Shown: positions 14,560-25,462, counted from the first letter of the stretch. The stretch is 64,000 nt of DNA from Paracoccaceae bacterium (GCA_017510335.1 JAFWNM010000010.1:48261-112260); one strand, 5' to 3'. The notes: generated by a model not told the origin, from the sequence alone. Numbers and translations are program-made.

Positions 14560-16170
14560 TTACTGCCGCTGCAAGATGGCGGACACTGGAACAAGGCTGA
14601 TCTGGTCCACCCGCCCTTCGGATTGCCACAAATCCAGGGCATCCAGCGTCGATTGGGTGCTGGCTTCACCAAATACCATCACAAACCCGACCTGACTTGC
14701 CTGAAATACCGCACGGTCCAGAAAACGCCGGATGGTGATTGCGCTTTCGCCTTCGGCGTCAAGGATGCGGAACACTTCGGCATGGGGCACCCCCATCGCA
14801 GCGGCACTGCGCGCCGCCTGCCCCAGCCCACCCGCGAAGGTTACAAGCCCGTAGCCATCGCGCGCAAGAACCTTCATCACCTCGGATGATAGGCGCGTGT
14901 TGCGCCCGAAACCATCGCGCGGCAAATCGATCACGCCCGCAGCCAGCGGCACATTCTCGAAATAGGCCCCGAACGTGACATCTATATCGGACGCTGTGGC
15001 CCCGGCGGGAATGCCATTGGCCAAAATCAGCACTTCCTTGCCGGCTTCGTGATACAGCTGCGCAGCTTCTGTGGCGCTTGGGTCCATGGGGTTCAGCGCC
15101 ACGGTGAAGGGCAGATCACGCGCCGCCAGGTCCCGCCGCAACGGCATGGGCAAGCCGGGGTCATTCAGCACGATCGCCATGAAGGGCCGGTCTGCGGTGT
15201 CATCAACCGCAATGGCATTGCGTTCCAGCGCTGTGCGGGTCACTTCCGCGGGCGCGGCGTCCGCGTCATCAGTGGCGACGGGCAGCGCAGACACGGTCGC
15301 GCGCGGCGGCGGGGGCAAGCCGGGCATGCCCGCATTGCGGGTTCCGGGCATCGCCGCGCCAGTCTGGGCGTCTGTGGGGGTGCCATCGGGGGCGTCGGTG
15401 GGGTCTGGCACAGGTTCTGCCATGTCACTGGCCGGGGCTTGCGCTTCGGGGACGACACCCTGCGGCTGATCTTGATCATCCTGTGGCGGGGCCGCATCAT
15501 CAGTGTCTGTTCCCCCGGTCGCGGCGGGCAATGGTGCGGGCAGCGAGGGGGGCATGTCCCCCCCCGCCCCCGGCGCGCGGCCTGTGCCCTGCGCAACAGG
15601 GGACAATGCAAGCCGCATGTCCTGCCGGACCGGCGCGGGGGGCGTGTCGGCGGACATATCCGCTTGCATCTCGGGTGTGGCGCCTGCATCTGGCGCAACC
15701 GCGACAGGGGGTTGCACCGGCGCGGGGCGGTCGGCGGCAGCCTGCGCTACTGGCGCGGTCATCTCCGGCATATCCGCCACCTGTGGCACGTCCCTGCCCC
15801 CTTCATCAACGGGGGAAAGCTGGTCATCAGCCGGGGCAGACGGGGGGGCCAAAAACTCGGGGCCGGTTTCGACATGGCGCGGCAGATCCGTCAAGCCCAC
15901 GGGTGCGGGCCGGTCATCGCCAGCCCCGTCGGCCTGCATGCTGTTCGCGGATGGCGCAAGGGTCTGGCCCACAGGATCAGACAGCACCAGTTCGGGGCCG
16001 TCCCCTTCGACCGCGATGGATGGTGCCACCCCTACCGGGGTTTCGCCTTCGATAACGGCCACTGGCGCGGGGGGCGACACCTGCGGCGGAAATACCACCG
16101 CAAGCCCCAGAACCCCTACCGCAGCAATGACCAGCCCAAGACCAAAGCCCCCAACACCAATGCTGTTCAC
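14560..16170 (-). CDS. Divergent polysaccharide deacetylase family protein (YibQ-like) with long Pro/Ala linker
   Basis: 536 residues. A single N-terminal membrane segment (5-27) is followed by about 300 residues of low-complexity Pro/Ala/Asp linker. The globular C-terminal domain (about 325-536) resembles the YibQ/divergent polysaccharide deacetylase family. The site usually read as IVIDD is VLNDPG here, and no obvious histidine pair follows, so hydrolase activity is doubtful. It starts at GTG 16170 with GGGGAA upstream. It is probably anchored in the inner membrane facing the periplasm. Its role in envelope or division biology is unproven. Confidence 0.7.
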   Translation of the reverse strand: MNSIGVGGFGLGLVIAAVGVLGLAVVFPPQVSPPAPVAVIEGETPVGVAPSIAVEGDGPELVLSDPVGQTLAPSANSMQADGAGDDRPAPVGLTDLPRHVETGPEFLAPPSAPADDQLSPVDEGGRDVPQVADMPEMTAPVAQAAADRPAPVQPPVAVAPDAGATPEMQADMSADTPPAPVRQDMRLALSPVAQGTGRAPGAGGDMPPSLPAPLPAATGGTDTDDAAPPQDDQDQPQGVVPEAQAPASDMAEPVPDPTDAPDGTPTDAQTGAAMPGTRNAGMPGLPPPPRATVSALPVATDDADAAPAEVTRTALERNAIAVDDTADRPFMAIVLNDPGLPMPLRRDLAARDLPFTVALNPMDPSATEAAQLYHEAGKEVLILANGIPAGATASDIDVTFGAYFENVPLAAGVIDLPRDGFGRNTRLSSEVMKVLARDGYGLVTFAGGLGQAARSAAAMGVPHAEVFRILDAEGESAITIRRFLDRAVFQASQVGFVMVFGEASTQSTLDALDLWQSEGRVDQISLVPVSAILQRQ

Positions 16171-16398
16171 CCGAATTCCCCGCTATAAACTGAAGGACCG
16201 CTGTTCAGGACAAGCGCATGCGCTGTCACGCAGTCGCCCCCTGGCACCAGCCCCGCTGCACATGCCATCCTTTCCACAAAAGCGCCCTGTGATCAAACAG
16301 ATTGCGCCCAGCAGGCTTGACCTTCCGGCCCACGCGCGGGCATGTATGGCGGGTGCCCGAAAGTCAGGCCACCCACCCCAACTGTCAAGGCCCCGCCA

Positions 16399-16980
16399 AT
16401 GCTGCTATTGATCGATAATTACGACAGCTTCACCTATAATCTTGTGCATTATTTTGGCGAGTTGGGCGCAGATGTCGTTGTGCACCGCAATGATGCACTG
16501 GATGTGCAACAGGCCATGGCACTGAACCCGTCGGCAATTGTGCTGTCGCCCGGCCCCTGCGACCCGGATCAGGCGGGGGTGTGCCTGCCGCTGACATTGG
16601 CCGCAGCGGATGCGCGGGTGCCGTTGCTGGGTGTGTGTCTGGGCCACCAGACCATCGGGCAGGCGTTTGGCGGGACTGTCGTGCGCGCGCCCCAAATCGT
16701 GCATGGCAAGCTGGGCGCGATGCATCATGGCGGCAAGGGGGTGTTCGCGGGCCTGCCATCGCCCTTGAATGCAACGCGCTATCATTCGCTGGTGGTGCAG
16801 CGTGACACCCTGCCCGACTGTCTGGAAATCACATCCTGGCTGGAAGACGGGCTGATCATGGGCCTGCGCCACCGGGACTTGCCCATTGAAGGGGTGCAGT
16901 TTCACCCCGAAAGCATACGGTCCGAACATGGGCACGCCATGTTGCGCAATTTTCTGGACATGGCGAAGGTCGGCGCGTGA
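16399..16980 (+). CDS. trpG: Anthranilate synthase glutamine amidotransferase component
   Basis: A 193-residue class I glutamine amidotransferase. The catalytic triad is C80 (GVCLGHQ), H169 and E171 (QFHPES). It releases ammonia from glutamine for the anthranilate synthase large subunit (TrpE), which is not in the window; it could also serve PabB. The first gene of trpG-trpD-trpC, it shares a base with the trpD ATG (TGATG). No leader peptide with clustered Trp codons was evident upstream. Confidence 0.95.
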   Translation: MLLLIDNYDSFTYNLVHYFGELGADVVVHRNDALDVQQAMALNPSAIVLSPGPCDPDQAGVCLPLTLAAADARVPLLGVCLGHQTIGQAFGGTVVRAPQIVHGKLGAMHHGGKGVFAGLPSPLNATRYHSLVVQRDTLPDCLEITSWLEDGLIMGLRHRDLPIEGVQFHPESIRSEHGHAMLRNFLDMAKVGA

Positions 16981-17999
16981 TGGATGACCTCAAGCCCCTG
17001 ATCGGCATTGCCGCCACCCGCCCCCTGACCCGCCCCGAGGCCGAGGCCGCCTTCAACCTGCTGTTTGAAGGGCAAGCCACCCCGGCGCAAACCGGCGGCC
17101 TGCTGATGGCCATGCGCACCCGTGGCGAAACAGTGGATGAATACGCCGCTGCTGCCAGTGTGATGCGCGCCAAATGCATCAAGGTCCATGCCCCTGACGG
17201 CGCAATGGACATTGTCGGCACCGGCGGCGACGGCAAGGGCACATTGAACATTTCCACGGCAACGGCCTTTGTTGTGGCGGGGGCGGGCGTGCCGGTCGCC
17301 AAACACGGCAACCGCAATCTGTCGTCCAAATCCGGTGCCGCCGATGCGCTGGGGGCGTTGGGCATTGATGTCATGGTGGGGCCGCCAGTGGTGGAACGCG
17401 CCCTGCGCGAGGTGGGGATCGGTTTCATGATGGCGCCGATGCACCACCCGGCCATGCGCCATGTCGGCCCCGTGCGCGCGGAACTTGGAACGCGTACGAT
17501 TTTCAACATTCTTGGTCCGCTGACTAACCCTGCCGGTGTGAAGCGCCAGCTGACAGGGGCGTTTTCCGCTGATCTGTTGCACCCCATGGCTGAAACGCTG
17601 CGCGCCCTCGGGTCAGAAAAAGCATGGCTGGTGCATGGCGGGGACGGCACGGACGAATTGTCCATCGCCGCCGAAAGCCAGGTGGTCGCGCTGGAGGGGG
17701 GCAGCTTGCGCGAGTTTTCCCTGCACCCCGAAGATGCGGCCCTGCCTGTGCATGCCTTCGAGGAACTTCTGGGTGGCAGCCCGCAGGAAAACGCCGTGGA
17801 ACTTCTGGCCATGTTGCAAGGCGCAGGGCGCGCGGCCTTCCGCGATGCGGTGTTGCTGAACGCCGCTGCGGCGCTGGTGGTCGCGGACAAAGCGTCATCG
17901 CTGCCCGAAGGTGTGGAGCGCGCGCGCGACAGCATCGCTTCAGGTGCGGCCATGCGGGCCGTCAACGCGCTGGCGAAAATCAGCCCTGTGAAAGAATGA
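16980..17999 (+). CDS. trpD: Anthranilate phosphoribosyltransferase
   Basis: 339 residues. It couples anthranilate with PRPP. The PRPP loop [14 protein letters not shown] is near 79-92, and the anthranilate-binding [15 protein letters not shown] motif is near 107-121. The ATG at 16980 overlaps the trpG stop; a GTG one codon upstream is an alternative. The chain length is standard. It is the second step of tryptophan synthesis and is translationally coupled to trpG. Confidence 0.97.
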   Translation: MDDLKPLIGIAATRPLTRPEAEAAFNLLFEGQATPAQTGGLLMAMRTRGETVDEYAAAASVMRAKCIKVHAPDGAMDIVGTGGDGKGTLNISTATAFVVAGAGVPVAKHGNRNLSSKSGAADALGALGIDVMVGPPVVERALREVGIGFMMAPMHHPAMRHVGPVRAELGTRTIFNILGPLTNPAGVKRQLTGAFSADLLHPMAETLRALGSEKAWLVHGGDGTDELSIAAESQVVALEGGSLREFSLHPEDAALPVHAFEELLGGSPQENAVELLAMLQGAGRAAFRDAVLLNAAAALVVADKASSLPEGVERARDSIASGAAMRAVNALAKISPVKE

Positions 18000-18014
18000 A
18001 ACAAAGGACTGCAA

Positions 18015-18821
18015 ATGGCCACCATTCTGGACAAGATCAAAGCCTATAAGCTGGAAGATGTCGCTGCGCGCAAAGCCGCGCGCCCGCTTGCGCAGGTCGA
18101 AGATGCCGCCCGCAGCGCCAGCGCGCCGCGCGGTTTTGCCAAAGCGCTGGCCAATGCGCAACGCGACGGCTACGGGTTGATTGCCGAAATCAAGAAAGCC
18201 AGCCCGTCCAAGGGCCTGATCCGCGCGGATTTCAACCCGCCCGAACTGGCCCGCGCCTATGCGGCAGGCGGGGCCACCTGCCTGAGTGTGCTGACCGACA
18301 CGCCCAGTTTTCAAGGCGCGGATGATTTCCTTGTGGCGGCGCGCAGCGCTGTGGACCTGCCCGCCCTGCGCAAGGATTTCTTGTATGACACATGGCAGGT
18401 CGCGGAATCCCGTGCGCTGAATGCCGATTGCATCCTGATCATCATGGCATCGGTCAGTGATGCGCAGGCCCTTGAACTGGAAGATGCAGCATTTGGCTGG
18501 GGCATGGATGTGCTGGTCGAAGTGCATGACGAAGATGAACTTGACCGCGCGCTGGCGCTGAAATCCCCGCTTCTGGGAATCAACAACCGCAACCTCAACA
18601 CATTCGAGGTGACACTCGACACCACGCGTCGCCTGTCTAAACTAGTGCCCGATGGCAAATTGCTGGTGGCCGAAAGCGGCATTCATACCCCCGCCGACCT
18701 GGCAGATCTGGCCACATATGGCGCGCGCAGTTTCCTGATTGGCGAAAGCCTGATGCGCCAGCCCGATGTTGCTGCGGCCACCCGTGCGTTGCTGGCCCCA
18801 ATTCCGTCAGAACAGGTGTAA
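18015..18821 (+). CDS. trpC: Indole-3-glycerol phosphate synthase
   Basis: 268 residues forming a TIM barrel that closes the indole ring from CdRP. The [12 protein letters not shown] motif and the GINNRNL and VAESGI strands are present. AAAGGA lies just upstream of the ATG, 15 bases after trpD. It is not fused to TrpF, as is usual in this group. The stop overlaps the region where moaC begins. Confidence 0.97.
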   Translation: MATILDKIKAYKLEDVAARKAARPLAQVEDAARSASAPRGFAKALANAQRDGYGLIAEIKKASPSKGLIRADFNPPELARAYAAGGATCLSVLTDTPSFQGADDFLVAARSAVDLPALRKDFLYDTWQVAESRALNADCILIIMASVSDAQALELEDAAFGWGMDVLVEVHDEDELDRALALKSPLLGINNRNLNTFEVTLDTTRRLSKLVPDGKLLVAESGIHTPADLADLATYGARSFLIGESLMRQPDVAAATRALLAPIPSEQV

Positions 18822-18822
18822 T

Positions 18823-19302
18823 GTGGAAAAACTGACACATTTTGACGCTGATGGCCATGCGCACATGGTAGATGTGTCGCAAAAGTCCCATACGGCGCGG
18901 GTGGCAGTGGCCGAAAGCGCCGTGCAAATGCTGCCTGAAACGCTGGCATTGGTGACCGAAGGTCGCGCCAAAAAAGGCGATGTGCTGGGTGTTGCACGGC
19001 TGGCGGGTATCATGGGGGCGAAACGCTGTGCCGACCTGATCCCGCTGTGCCACCCGTTGCCGATAACGAAGGTCAGTGTGGACCTGACCCCCGATAACAG
19101 CTTGCCCGGTGTGCGTATCCGCGCCGAAGTGCGCACCACAGGCCAGACTGGTGTGGAAATGGAAGCACTGACCGCTGCCTCTGTCGCGGCCTTGACCGTG
19201 TATGACATGCTCAAGGCGGCTGAAAAGTCGATGACCATCACCGGCACCCGCGTTGTTCTGAAAGATGGCGGCAAGTCCGGCCGGTATGAGGTTGACACAT
19301 GA
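18823..19302 (+). CDS. moaC: Cyclic pyranopterin monophosphate synthase
   Basis: 159 residues. With MoaA it makes the first molybdenum-cofactor intermediate. The core motifs [26 protein letters not shown] and [10 protein letters not shown] are intact. It starts at GTG 18823, directly after the trpC stop; this gives the family N-terminus [16 protein letters not shown], whereas upstream starts would extend into trpC. It overlaps moeA by ATGA. Confidence 0.95.
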   Translation: MEKLTHFDADGHAHMVDVSQKSHTARVAVAESAVQMLPETLALVTEGRAKKGDVLGVARLAGIMGAKRCADLIPLCHPLPITKVSVDLTPDNSLPGVRIRAEVRTTGQTGVEMEALTAASVAALTVYDMLKAAEKSMTITGTRVVLKDGGKSGRYEVDT

Positions 19303-20471
19303 TTTCCCCCGAAGAAGCCCTGGCCCGCGTCTTCGCGCTTGTTCAGCCGCTGGACACCGAAAGCCTGCCCTTGGAACATGCTGCCGGGCGGGTGTTGCGC
19401 GAAGCGGTCTGCGCACAGCGCGACCAGCCGCCCTTCGCGGCCTCGGCCATGGATGGATACGGGGTTGGCCCCGATGCGCAGGCGGGGGCGAATTTGCGCC
19501 TGATCGGCGAAGCCGCTGCCGGACATGCGTTTTCAGGTGCCCTAAGCACCGGCGAGGCTGTGCGCATTTTCACTGGCGCGCCAATACCGCAAGGCGTTGC
19601 GCGTGTGGTCCTGCAAGAAGACATTGCCCGCGATGGCGATCGGATCACCCTGCCCGAAAGGCTGGACCAGTCCACGCATATCCGCCCCAGGGGCGCTGAT
19701 TTCACGCAAGGCGACATTGTCACGGCCCCGCGCAGGTTAAGCGCTGTTGCACTGGCGCTGCTGGCGTCAATGAACTGCCCGAACGTAACGGTCAGCCGCC
19801 GCCCCGATGTGGCAATCATCGCAACGGGTGATGAACTTGTTATGCCCGGCGGCACGCCAAGGGCGGACCAGATCATCGCGTCCAACGCGTTCGCAATCAA
19901 GGCATTGGCCGAAGCCGAAGGCGCGCGCGCGCGCATTTTGCCCATTGCCGCTGACACCGAAACATCCTTGCGCGCCGTGTTCGACCTGGCATCAGGCGCC
20001 GATATGATTGTCACCATCGGCGGGGCGTCAGTCGGGGATCATGATCTGGTCGGCCCTGTTGCGGACATGCTGGGCGCGAAGCGCAGTTTCTACAAGATTG
20101 CGCTGCGCCCTGGCAAACCGCTGATGGCGGGCACATTGGGCAAGTCCCTTTTGCTTGGCCTGCCCGGAAACCCGGTATCTTCAATCGTTTGCGCCCATCT
20201 GTTCATGCGCCCTGCCTTGCGCGCCATGCTAGGGCTGGGGGAATGGCCACTGCCCACCGCAACCGCAACACTTGCTTGCGATCTGCCCGCGAACGGTCCG
20301 CGCACGCATTACATGCGCGCCACACTTGGACCGGGGCCGACAATTACGCCAGTCGGAAATCAGGACAGTTCGCTGCTGACGGTGCTGGCGGGTGCGGATG
20401 CGTTGCTGGTGCAGCCCGCTGGCGACGGGCCGCGCAAGGCAGGCGCGCCTATGCGCTATATTGCACTGTAA
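19299..20471 (+). CDS. moeA: Molybdopterin molybdenumtransferase
   Basis: 390 residues. It inserts molybdate into adenylylated molybdopterin. The N-terminal region ([13 protein letters not shown]), the central barrel, the MoCF-like domain ([29 protein letters not shown]) and the C-terminal domain are all present. Translationally coupled to moaC (ATGA). The trpC-moaC-moeA-lexA order is typical of Rhodobacteraceae. Confidence 0.96.
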   Translation: MISPEEALARVFALVQPLDTESLPLEHAAGRVLREAVCAQRDQPPFAASAMDGYGVGPDAQAGANLRLIGEAAAGHAFSGALSTGEAVRIFTGAPIPQGVARVVLQEDIARDGDRITLPERLDQSTHIRPRGADFTQGDIVTAPRRLSAVALALLASMNCPNVTVSRRPDVAIIATGDELVMPGGTPRADQIIASNAFAIKALAEAEGARARILPIAADTETSLRAVFDLASGADMIVTIGGASVGDHDLVGPVADMLGAKRSFYKIALRPGKPLMAGTLGKSLLLGLPGNPVSSIVCAHLFMRPALRAMLGLGEWPLPTATATLACDLPANGPRTHYMRATLGPGPTITPVGNQDSSLLTVLAGADALLVQPAGDGPRKAGAPMRYIAL

Positions 20472-20477
20472 CATCGG

Positions 20478-20506
20478 TTGACACATTCAGGGAACGCGCA
20501 TAGAAC
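20478..20506 (+). promoter_or_regulatory. lexA promoter with SOS box
   Basis: TTGACA (20478-20483), a 17-bp spacer and TAGAAC (20501-20506) make a sigma-70-like promoter. A perfect alphaproteobacterial SOS box, GAAC-N7-GAAC (20492-20506), overlaps the -10, so LexA should repress its own gene. Confidence 0.88.
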
Positions 20507-20548
20507 ATAAGGTGAATACCTGTATTTCACAACCTGACGGGGGCCACC

Positions 20549-21241
20549 ATGCTGACACGAAAGCAGATCGACCTGTTGACATTGATCCACAAGCGGATGG
20601 AACAGGACGGGGTCGCGCCATCTTTTGATGAAATGAAGGATGCGCTGGACCTGCGGTCCAAATCCGGCATCCACAGGTTGATTACAGCATTGGAAGAACG
20701 CGGGTTCATTCGCCGCCTGCCCCATCGGGCCCGCGCCATAGAAGTGCTGAAACTGCCCGACGCCTTGTCACGCGACGGGTTTGTAGCGCAGGTTGTGGAC
20801 GGCGGCGCAAAAGACAAGCCCGCCCCGCCCGTCACCTCCATGGCAGTGGAAGCATCGGCCATGACCTTGCCCATCATGGGCAAGATCGCAGCAGGCACCC
20901 CGATTGAAGCCATCAGCGAAGCGCTGCGCAATGTGGCCGTGCCCGGGTCCATGCTGGACGGGCGCAAACAGCATTACGCATTGGAGGTGCAGGGCGATTC
21001 AATGATCGATCTGGGCATCAATGACGGCGATATCGTTGTCATCCGCGAACAGGACGCCGCAGATAACGGGGATATCGTTGTCGCACTGGTTGAAGGGCAT
21101 GAAGCGACGCTGAAGCGTTTTCGCCGCCAGAATGGCATGATCGCACTGGAAGCGGCCAATCCCGCCTATGAAACCCGACTGCTGCGCGAAGATCAGGTCC
21201 AGATTCAAGGCAGGTTGGTCGGGCTTATCCGCAGCTATTGA
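20549..21241 (+). CDS. lexA: LexA repressor
   Basis: 230 residues. A winged helix (1-65) is followed by a linker and the S24-type autoprotease. The cleavage site is A115-G116 (KIAAGTP). The catalytic Ser is S151 (QGDSM) and the Lys is K189 (ATLKRF). It represses DNA-damage genes until RecA filaments trigger self-cleavage. The SOS box in its promoter supports autoregulation. The linker is longer than in E. coli, as in other alphaproteobacteria. Confidence 0.98.
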   Translation: MLTRKQIDLLTLIHKRMEQDGVAPSFDEMKDALDLRSKSGIHRLITALEERGFIRRLPHRARAIEVLKLPDALSRDGFVAQVVDGGAKDKPAPPVTSMAVEASAMTLPIMGKIAAGTPIEAISEALRNVAVPGSMLDGRKQHYALEVQGDSMIDLGINDGDIVVIREQDAADNGDIVVALVEGHEATLKRFRRQNGMIALEAANPAYETRLLREDQVQIQGRLVGLIRSY

Positions 21242-21298
21242 TCCGCGCCTGCGACGACCCCGACCAACTGACAAACACGCGCCCGGGCGAAGGGGCCG

Positions 21299-22906
21299 CT
21301 AAACCATCATTTCCTTGGTCGCGGTCAGGCGAATATCAGGGTAATCGCGCCCAACACGGTCAATATCCCATTGCAGGCGGGTCATGAAGACAGGGTCGCC
21401 GTCACTGTCTGTGGCCATGTGCTGCTTGTTTGCGGCGGTAAATGCCTCCACCGCCAATTTGTCACCCGCAACCCAGCGCGCAGAGGTGAATTGTGTAGGT
21501 TCAAACCGCACCGGCAGGCCATATTCCAGTTCTATGCGGCTGGCCAGAACTTCGAACTGCAACTGACCCACAACACCCACGATAAAGCCTGACCCGAAGA
21601 CCGGCTTGAACACTTTTGCAGCACCTTCTTCGGCAAATTGGGTCAGTGCCTTGTCCAGATGTTTGGCTTTCATCGGATCGCCTGCGCGGCAGGCTTGCAG
21701 CAATTCGGGCGCAAAGGACGGGATGCCGCTGAAACGAAGTGCCTCACCTTCGGTCAGGGCGTCACCAATGCGCAACTGGCCGTGGTTGGGTATGCCAATG
21801 ATATCGCCGGCCCAGGCTTCTTCCGCCAGTTCGCGGTCTGCGGCCAGAAACAGAACCGGGCTTGCCACGGTCATTTGTTTTTTGGAGCGCACATGCAGCA
21901 GTTTCATGCCGCGTTCAAAATGCCCCGATGCCAACCGCACGAAAGCCACGCGGTCGCGGTGCTTGGGGTCCATATTCGCCTGAACCTTGAACACAAAGCC
22001 GGTGACCTTGTCTTCTTCAGGTGCAATCTGGCGCGATTGTGCAATCTGCGGCTGGGGTTCGGGGGCGTATTCGGCAATCCCGCGCATCAGTTCCTTGACC
22101 CCGAAGGAATTGATCGCAGACCCGAACCAGATCGGGGTCAAATGCCCTTCCATCACGGATTTCGGGTCAAGGGGGGGCAGCAATTCGCGCGCCATCTCAA
22201 TTTCGTCGCGCAGTTGCGCCAGCAGGCCGGCTGGCACATGGTCGGCCATTCTGGGGTCATTCAACCCGTCAAGCACAATGCTTTCAGCAATTTTGTTTCG
22301 GTCGGCGCGGTCCATCAGTTCCAGCCGGTTGTTCAGCAGGTCATAGCACCCCAGAAAATCCGCGCCCTGCCCGATGGGCCAGCTTGCCGGGGTCACGTCA
22401 ATCGCAAGGTTTTGTTGGATTTCGTCAATAATATCGAACGTATCGCGGCTTTCGCGGTCCATCTTGTTGCAAAAGGTCAGGATGGGCAGGTCGCGCAGGC
22501 GGCACACCTCGAACAGTTTGCGGGTCTGGGATTCAACGCCTTTGGCACCGTCAATCACCATGATTGCGGCATCAACGGCTGTAAGGGTGCGGTATGTATC
22601 TTCCGAGAAGTCAGAGTGGCCGGGCGTGTCCACCAGATTAAAGCGGTATGTGCCATAATCAAACGACATCGCCGACGCGGACACAGAAATACCGCGGTCC
22701 TTCTCCATCTGCATGAAGTCGGACCTTGTGCGCCGCGCTTCGCCCTTGGCGCGGACCTGCCCCGCCATCTGGATCGCGCCACCGAACAACAGGAATTTTT
22801 CGGTCAGCGTTGTCTTGCCCGCATCAGGATGCGAGATGATGGCGAAGGTTCTGCGCCGCGCGATTTCAGGCGGCAAAGCGGGGCGGTTCGGGGCGTGGTC
22901 CAACAT
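21299..22906 (-). CDS. prfC: Peptide chain release factor 3
   Basis: A 535-residue translational GTPase that recycles RF1 and RF2 after termination. The G motifs SHPDAGKTT, DTPGHSDF and CNKMD are intact. The RF3-specific sequence after G1 is present (RRTRSDFMQMEKDRGIS). It converges on lexA. The long open frame on the opposite strand (21638-23395) is a composition shadow. Confidence 0.97.
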   Translation of the reverse strand: MLDHAPNRPALPPEIARRRTFAIISHPDAGKTTLTEKFLLFGGAIQMAGQVRAKGEARRTRSDFMQMEKDRGISVSASAMSFDYGTYRFNLVDTPGHSDFSEDTYRTLTAVDAAIMVIDGAKGVESQTRKLFEVCRLRDLPILTFCNKMDRESRDTFDIIDEIQQNLAIDVTPASWPIGQGADFLGCYDLLNNRLELMDRADRNKIAESIVLDGLNDPRMADHVPAGLLAQLRDEIEMARELLPPLDPKSVMEGHLTPIWFGSAINSFGVKELMRGIAEYAPEPQPQIAQSRQIAPEEDKVTGFVFKVQANMDPKHRDRVAFVRLASGHFERGMKLLHVRSKKQMTVASPVLFLAADRELAEEAWAGDIIGIPNHGQLRIGDALTEGEALRFSGIPSFAPELLQACRAGDPMKAKHLDKALTQFAEEGAAKVFKPVFGSGFIVGVVGQLQFEVLASRIELEYGLPVRFEPTQFTSARWVAGDKLAVEAFTAANKQHMATDSDGDPVFMTRLQWDIDRVGRDYPDIRLTATKEMMV

Positions 22907-22948
22907 GGCGCGCGTATATGCGCTGGCGCGCGCCCATGCAAGATGATG

Positions 22949-23275
22949 TTACTGCGCGCACCGCTTGCAAAACGGGGTCGCAGGCAGCAGGTCCAGCCGC
23001 GCAGCACTGATTTCCGCACCGCAAATCGTGCAAAACCCGTATTCGTCCTGCGCCAGACGGGCAAATGCCGCATCGATCATGCGAATCTCGGCCTGGGCGG
23101 ACTGGCCCAAGGCACTCAGGGTTTCGTCTTCTTCATGCTCGGTGGCATTTTCTTCCCAGTCGGGACTGCCGGGATTGGACAATTCCTGATCGACGAAATT
23201 CATGCGCGCCGTCAGTTCAAGCCGCCGTTCGGTCAACTGCGCCTTGCGCGCTTCAAGGGATATGGGGTCAGGCAT
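22949..23275 (-). CDS. DksA/TraR-family zinc-finger protein
   Basis: 108 residues. A C-terminal zinc finger, C82-x2-C85-x17-C103-x2-C106, follows an acidic coiled-coil-like region (residues 10-70). Such proteins bind in the RNA polymerase secondary channel. It is shorter than DksA (about 150) and lacks the clear DxxDxA tip, so it is a DksA-like paralogue. The start at 23275 was chosen by the AAAGGA site and family length; the frame runs on upstream without support. Confidence 0.82.
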   Translation of the reverse strand: MPDPISLEARKAQLTERRLELTARMNFVDQELSNPGSPDWEENATEHEEDETLSALGQSAQAEIRMIDAAFARLAQDEYGFCTICGAEISAARLDLLPATPFCKRCAQ

Positions 23276-23388
23276 GGGGTGTGTTTCCTTTGCGTTTGGC
23301 CACCAATGTGGTGCAAATCGCGCGCCGCGTCCTTGATCCTTGTCAAATGCCCCTTTTCGCGCGGCGCGCAGGGCGCTAAAAGGGCGGC

Positions 23389-24150
23389 ATGTTGAAAACA
23401 CGCATCATCCCCTGCCTAGATGTCGCTGATGGCCGCGTGGTCAAAGGCGTGAATTTTGTTGACCTTGTCGATGCTGGCGACCCTGTGGAAGCCGCGCGCG
23501 CCTATGACGCGGCGGGTGCGGATGAATTGTGCTTTCTGGACATTCACGCAACCCATGAAAACCGCGGCACCATGTTCGACCTTGTTACACGCACGGCTGA
23601 GCAATGCTTCATGCCGCTGACCGTGGGCGGCGGGGTGCGCAGTGTTGATGACGTGCGCGCGCTGTTGCTGGCAGGGGCCGACAAGGTCAGCTTCAATTCC
23701 GCCGCTGTGGCCGACCCTGATGTGGTGGCACGGGCTGCAGACCGGTTCGGCAGCCAGTGCATTGTTGTGGCGATTGACGCCAAGACCGTCGCGCCCGGAA
23801 AATGGGAAATATTCACCCATGGCGGGCGCAAACCGACCGGCACTGACGCAGTGGAATTCGCGCGCACTGTCGCGGCCAAGGGCGCGGGCGAAATATTGCT
23901 GACCAGCATGGATCGCGACGGCACGCGTGCGGGCTTCAACCTGCCATTGACGCGCGCCATTGTGGATGCTGTGCCCGTGCCGGTTATTGCGTCTGGCGGA
24001 GTGGGCACATTGGATCATCTGGTCGAAGGGGTGACGATGGGCGGCGCCTCGGCAGTGCTGGCGGCGTCCATCTTCCATTTCGGTGAATATACGATAGGAC
24101 AAGCCAAGGCGCATATGGCCGCCGCCGGTCTGCCGGTGCGCTTGACATGA
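23389..24150 (+). CDS. hisF: Imidazole glycerol phosphate synthase cyclase subunit
   Basis: A 253-residue TIM barrel that closes the imidazole ring with ammonia supplied by HisH. Catalytic D11 (CLDVADG) and the AIDAK aspartate are present, and phosphate-binding loops occur around GGGVRS and ASGGVG. Overlaps hisE by ATGA. Other his genes are outside the window. Confidence 0.97.
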   Translation: MLKTRIIPCLDVADGRVVKGVNFVDLVDAGDPVEAARAYDAAGADELCFLDIHATHENRGTMFDLVTRTAEQCFMPLTVGGGVRSVDDVRALLLAGADKVSFNSAAVADPDVVARAADRFGSQCIVVAIDAKTVAPGKWEIFTHGGRKPTGTDAVEFARTVAAKGAGEILLTSMDRDGTRAGFNLPLTRAIVDAVPVPVIASGGVGTLDHLVEGVTMGGASAVLAASIFHFGEYTIGQAKAHMAAAGLPVRLT

Positions 24151-24461
24151 GCGCGCTGGACCGGCTGGCAGCCACAATTGCCGACCGCGCGGCAGCAGAC
24201 CCTGACAGCAGCTGGACTGCAAAATTATTGGCCAAAGGCCCCGAAAAATGCGCCGAAAAATTTGGTGAGGAAGCCATCGAGGCCGTGATCGAGGCCGTGA
24301 AGGGCGACCGCGACCGCCTGACGTCAGAAGCGGCGGATGTGCTGTACCACCTGTTGGTCATGTGCGCCGCGCGCGGGGTGACGCTTGCGCAGATCGACGC
24401 TGAACTTGCCCGCCGCGAAGGCGTGTCCGGCCTGGCGGAAAAGGCGGGGCGCAACCGCTGA
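24147..24461 (+). CDS. hisE: Phosphoribosyl-ATP diphosphatase
   Basis: 104 residues of the MazG-like all-alpha fold. It hydrolyses PR-ATP to PR-AMP in histidine synthesis. [17 protein letters not shown] and [14 protein letters not shown] carry the metal-binding acidic residues. Coupled to hisF by ATGA. A possible CCCTTG/CAAGGG hairpin follows the stop (about 24464-24487). Confidence 0.95.
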   Translation: MSALDRLAATIADRAAADPDSSWTAKLLAKGPEKCAEKFGEEAIEAVIEAVKGDRDRLTSEAADVLYHLLVMCAARGVTLAQIDAELARREGVSGLAEKAGRNR

Positions 24462-24523
24462 CCCCTTGTCGCCAGTTTGGCAAGGGTATATCCTGAACAG
24501 GTTAATATTTTAGGCAGGCTCAA

Positions 24524-25426
24524 ATGGGTGACTGGCTACTTTCGCTTGTTGGCACGCCCGAAGGCGCGCGACTGGCCACGATCCTTGCGCTGACATCTGC
24601 GTTGGCCCATGCCATCTTCGGCGCGTTGCAAAAGGGCGCGCATGACCCGTGGCTTACCCGTGGGTCCATTGATTTGTGGCTGGCAGTGTTGTCAGCCCCT
24701 ATCGCGCTGTTCTTCGTGAACTGGCCCAGTGCGGCAATGTGGCCGGTTCTGCTGGGCGTGATTGTCATTCATTTCATCTATAAGCTGGCCATGGCGCTGG
24801 CTTATGAAAAGGCCGCCTATACAGTGGTTTATCCGGTTGTGCGGGGCACCGGCCCGGTCATTACCGTGATTGCGGCCATGGCGATTTTTGGCGAAAGCTA
24901 CACGTTGCTGCAATGGCTGGGGGTTGCCTGTCTGTCGGGCGGCATTCTGCTGTTGGCCCTGCGCAACCTGTCGGAAGAACAAATTGACCTGCGCGCGCTG
25001 AAAATCGGGCTGGGATGGGCGCTTGCGGGCGGGGTCATGGTGGCGGTCTATACGACATATGATGCCTGGGCCATCCGGCTGTCGGGCGACCCGTTCAGTT
25101 TTCTGGCGTGGTTCTTTTTCCTGACAGCGCTGGATTTTCCGCTACTGGCATGGGCACGCTACCGGCGCATGACGCACCCGCCCCACCCTGCGCCGTTGTT
25201 GCTGCGCGGGTTGGCGGGGGCGTTGATTGCCTATATCAGTTTCGGCGGCGTGATGATTGCCACCCTTGTGGGCAAGGTCGGAGAGGCAGCAATTCTGCGC
25301 GAAACCTCCACGGTGTTTGCGGCCCTTATCGGCTGGTTCATCCTGCGCGAACGGGTCGGCCCGCGCAAACTGGCGCTGATGGTGCTGATTGCGCTGGGGG
25401 CTGTCGTGGTGGAACTGGGACGCTGA
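24524..25426 (+). CDS. EamA/DMT-superfamily transporter
   Basis: 300 residues with ten predicted membrane helices in two EamA halves (about 10-145 and 160-298). There is a characteristic proline-glycine region (YPVVRGTGPVITVIAA) in helix 4 and a matching TSTVFAALIGWFILRER in the second half. It is probably a metabolite exporter or permease; the substrate cannot be told. It stands alone between hisE and the convergent methylamine operon. Confidence 0.88.
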   Translation: MGDWLLSLVGTPEGARLATILALTSALAHAIFGALQKGAHDPWLTRGSIDLWLAVLSAPIALFFVNWPSAAMWPVLLGVIVIHFIYKLAMALAYEKAAYTVVYPVVRGTGPVITVIAAMAIFGESYTLLQWLGVACLSGGILLLALRNLSEEQIDLRALKIGLGWALAGGVMVAVYTTYDAWAIRLSGDPFSFLAWFFFLTALDFPLLAWARYRRMTHPPHPAPLLLRGLAGALIAYISFGGVMIATLVGKVGEAAILRETSTVFAALIGWFILRERVGPRKLALMVLIALGAVVVELGR

Positions 25427-25462
25427 CATGCGCCCGAAACGCCCACACCCGACACAGCCTTG

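Noticed and set aside
21638-23395. A 585-residue open frame on the plus strand
   Set aside because: Antisense to prfC and the DksA-like gene. A shadow of GC-rich codon use.
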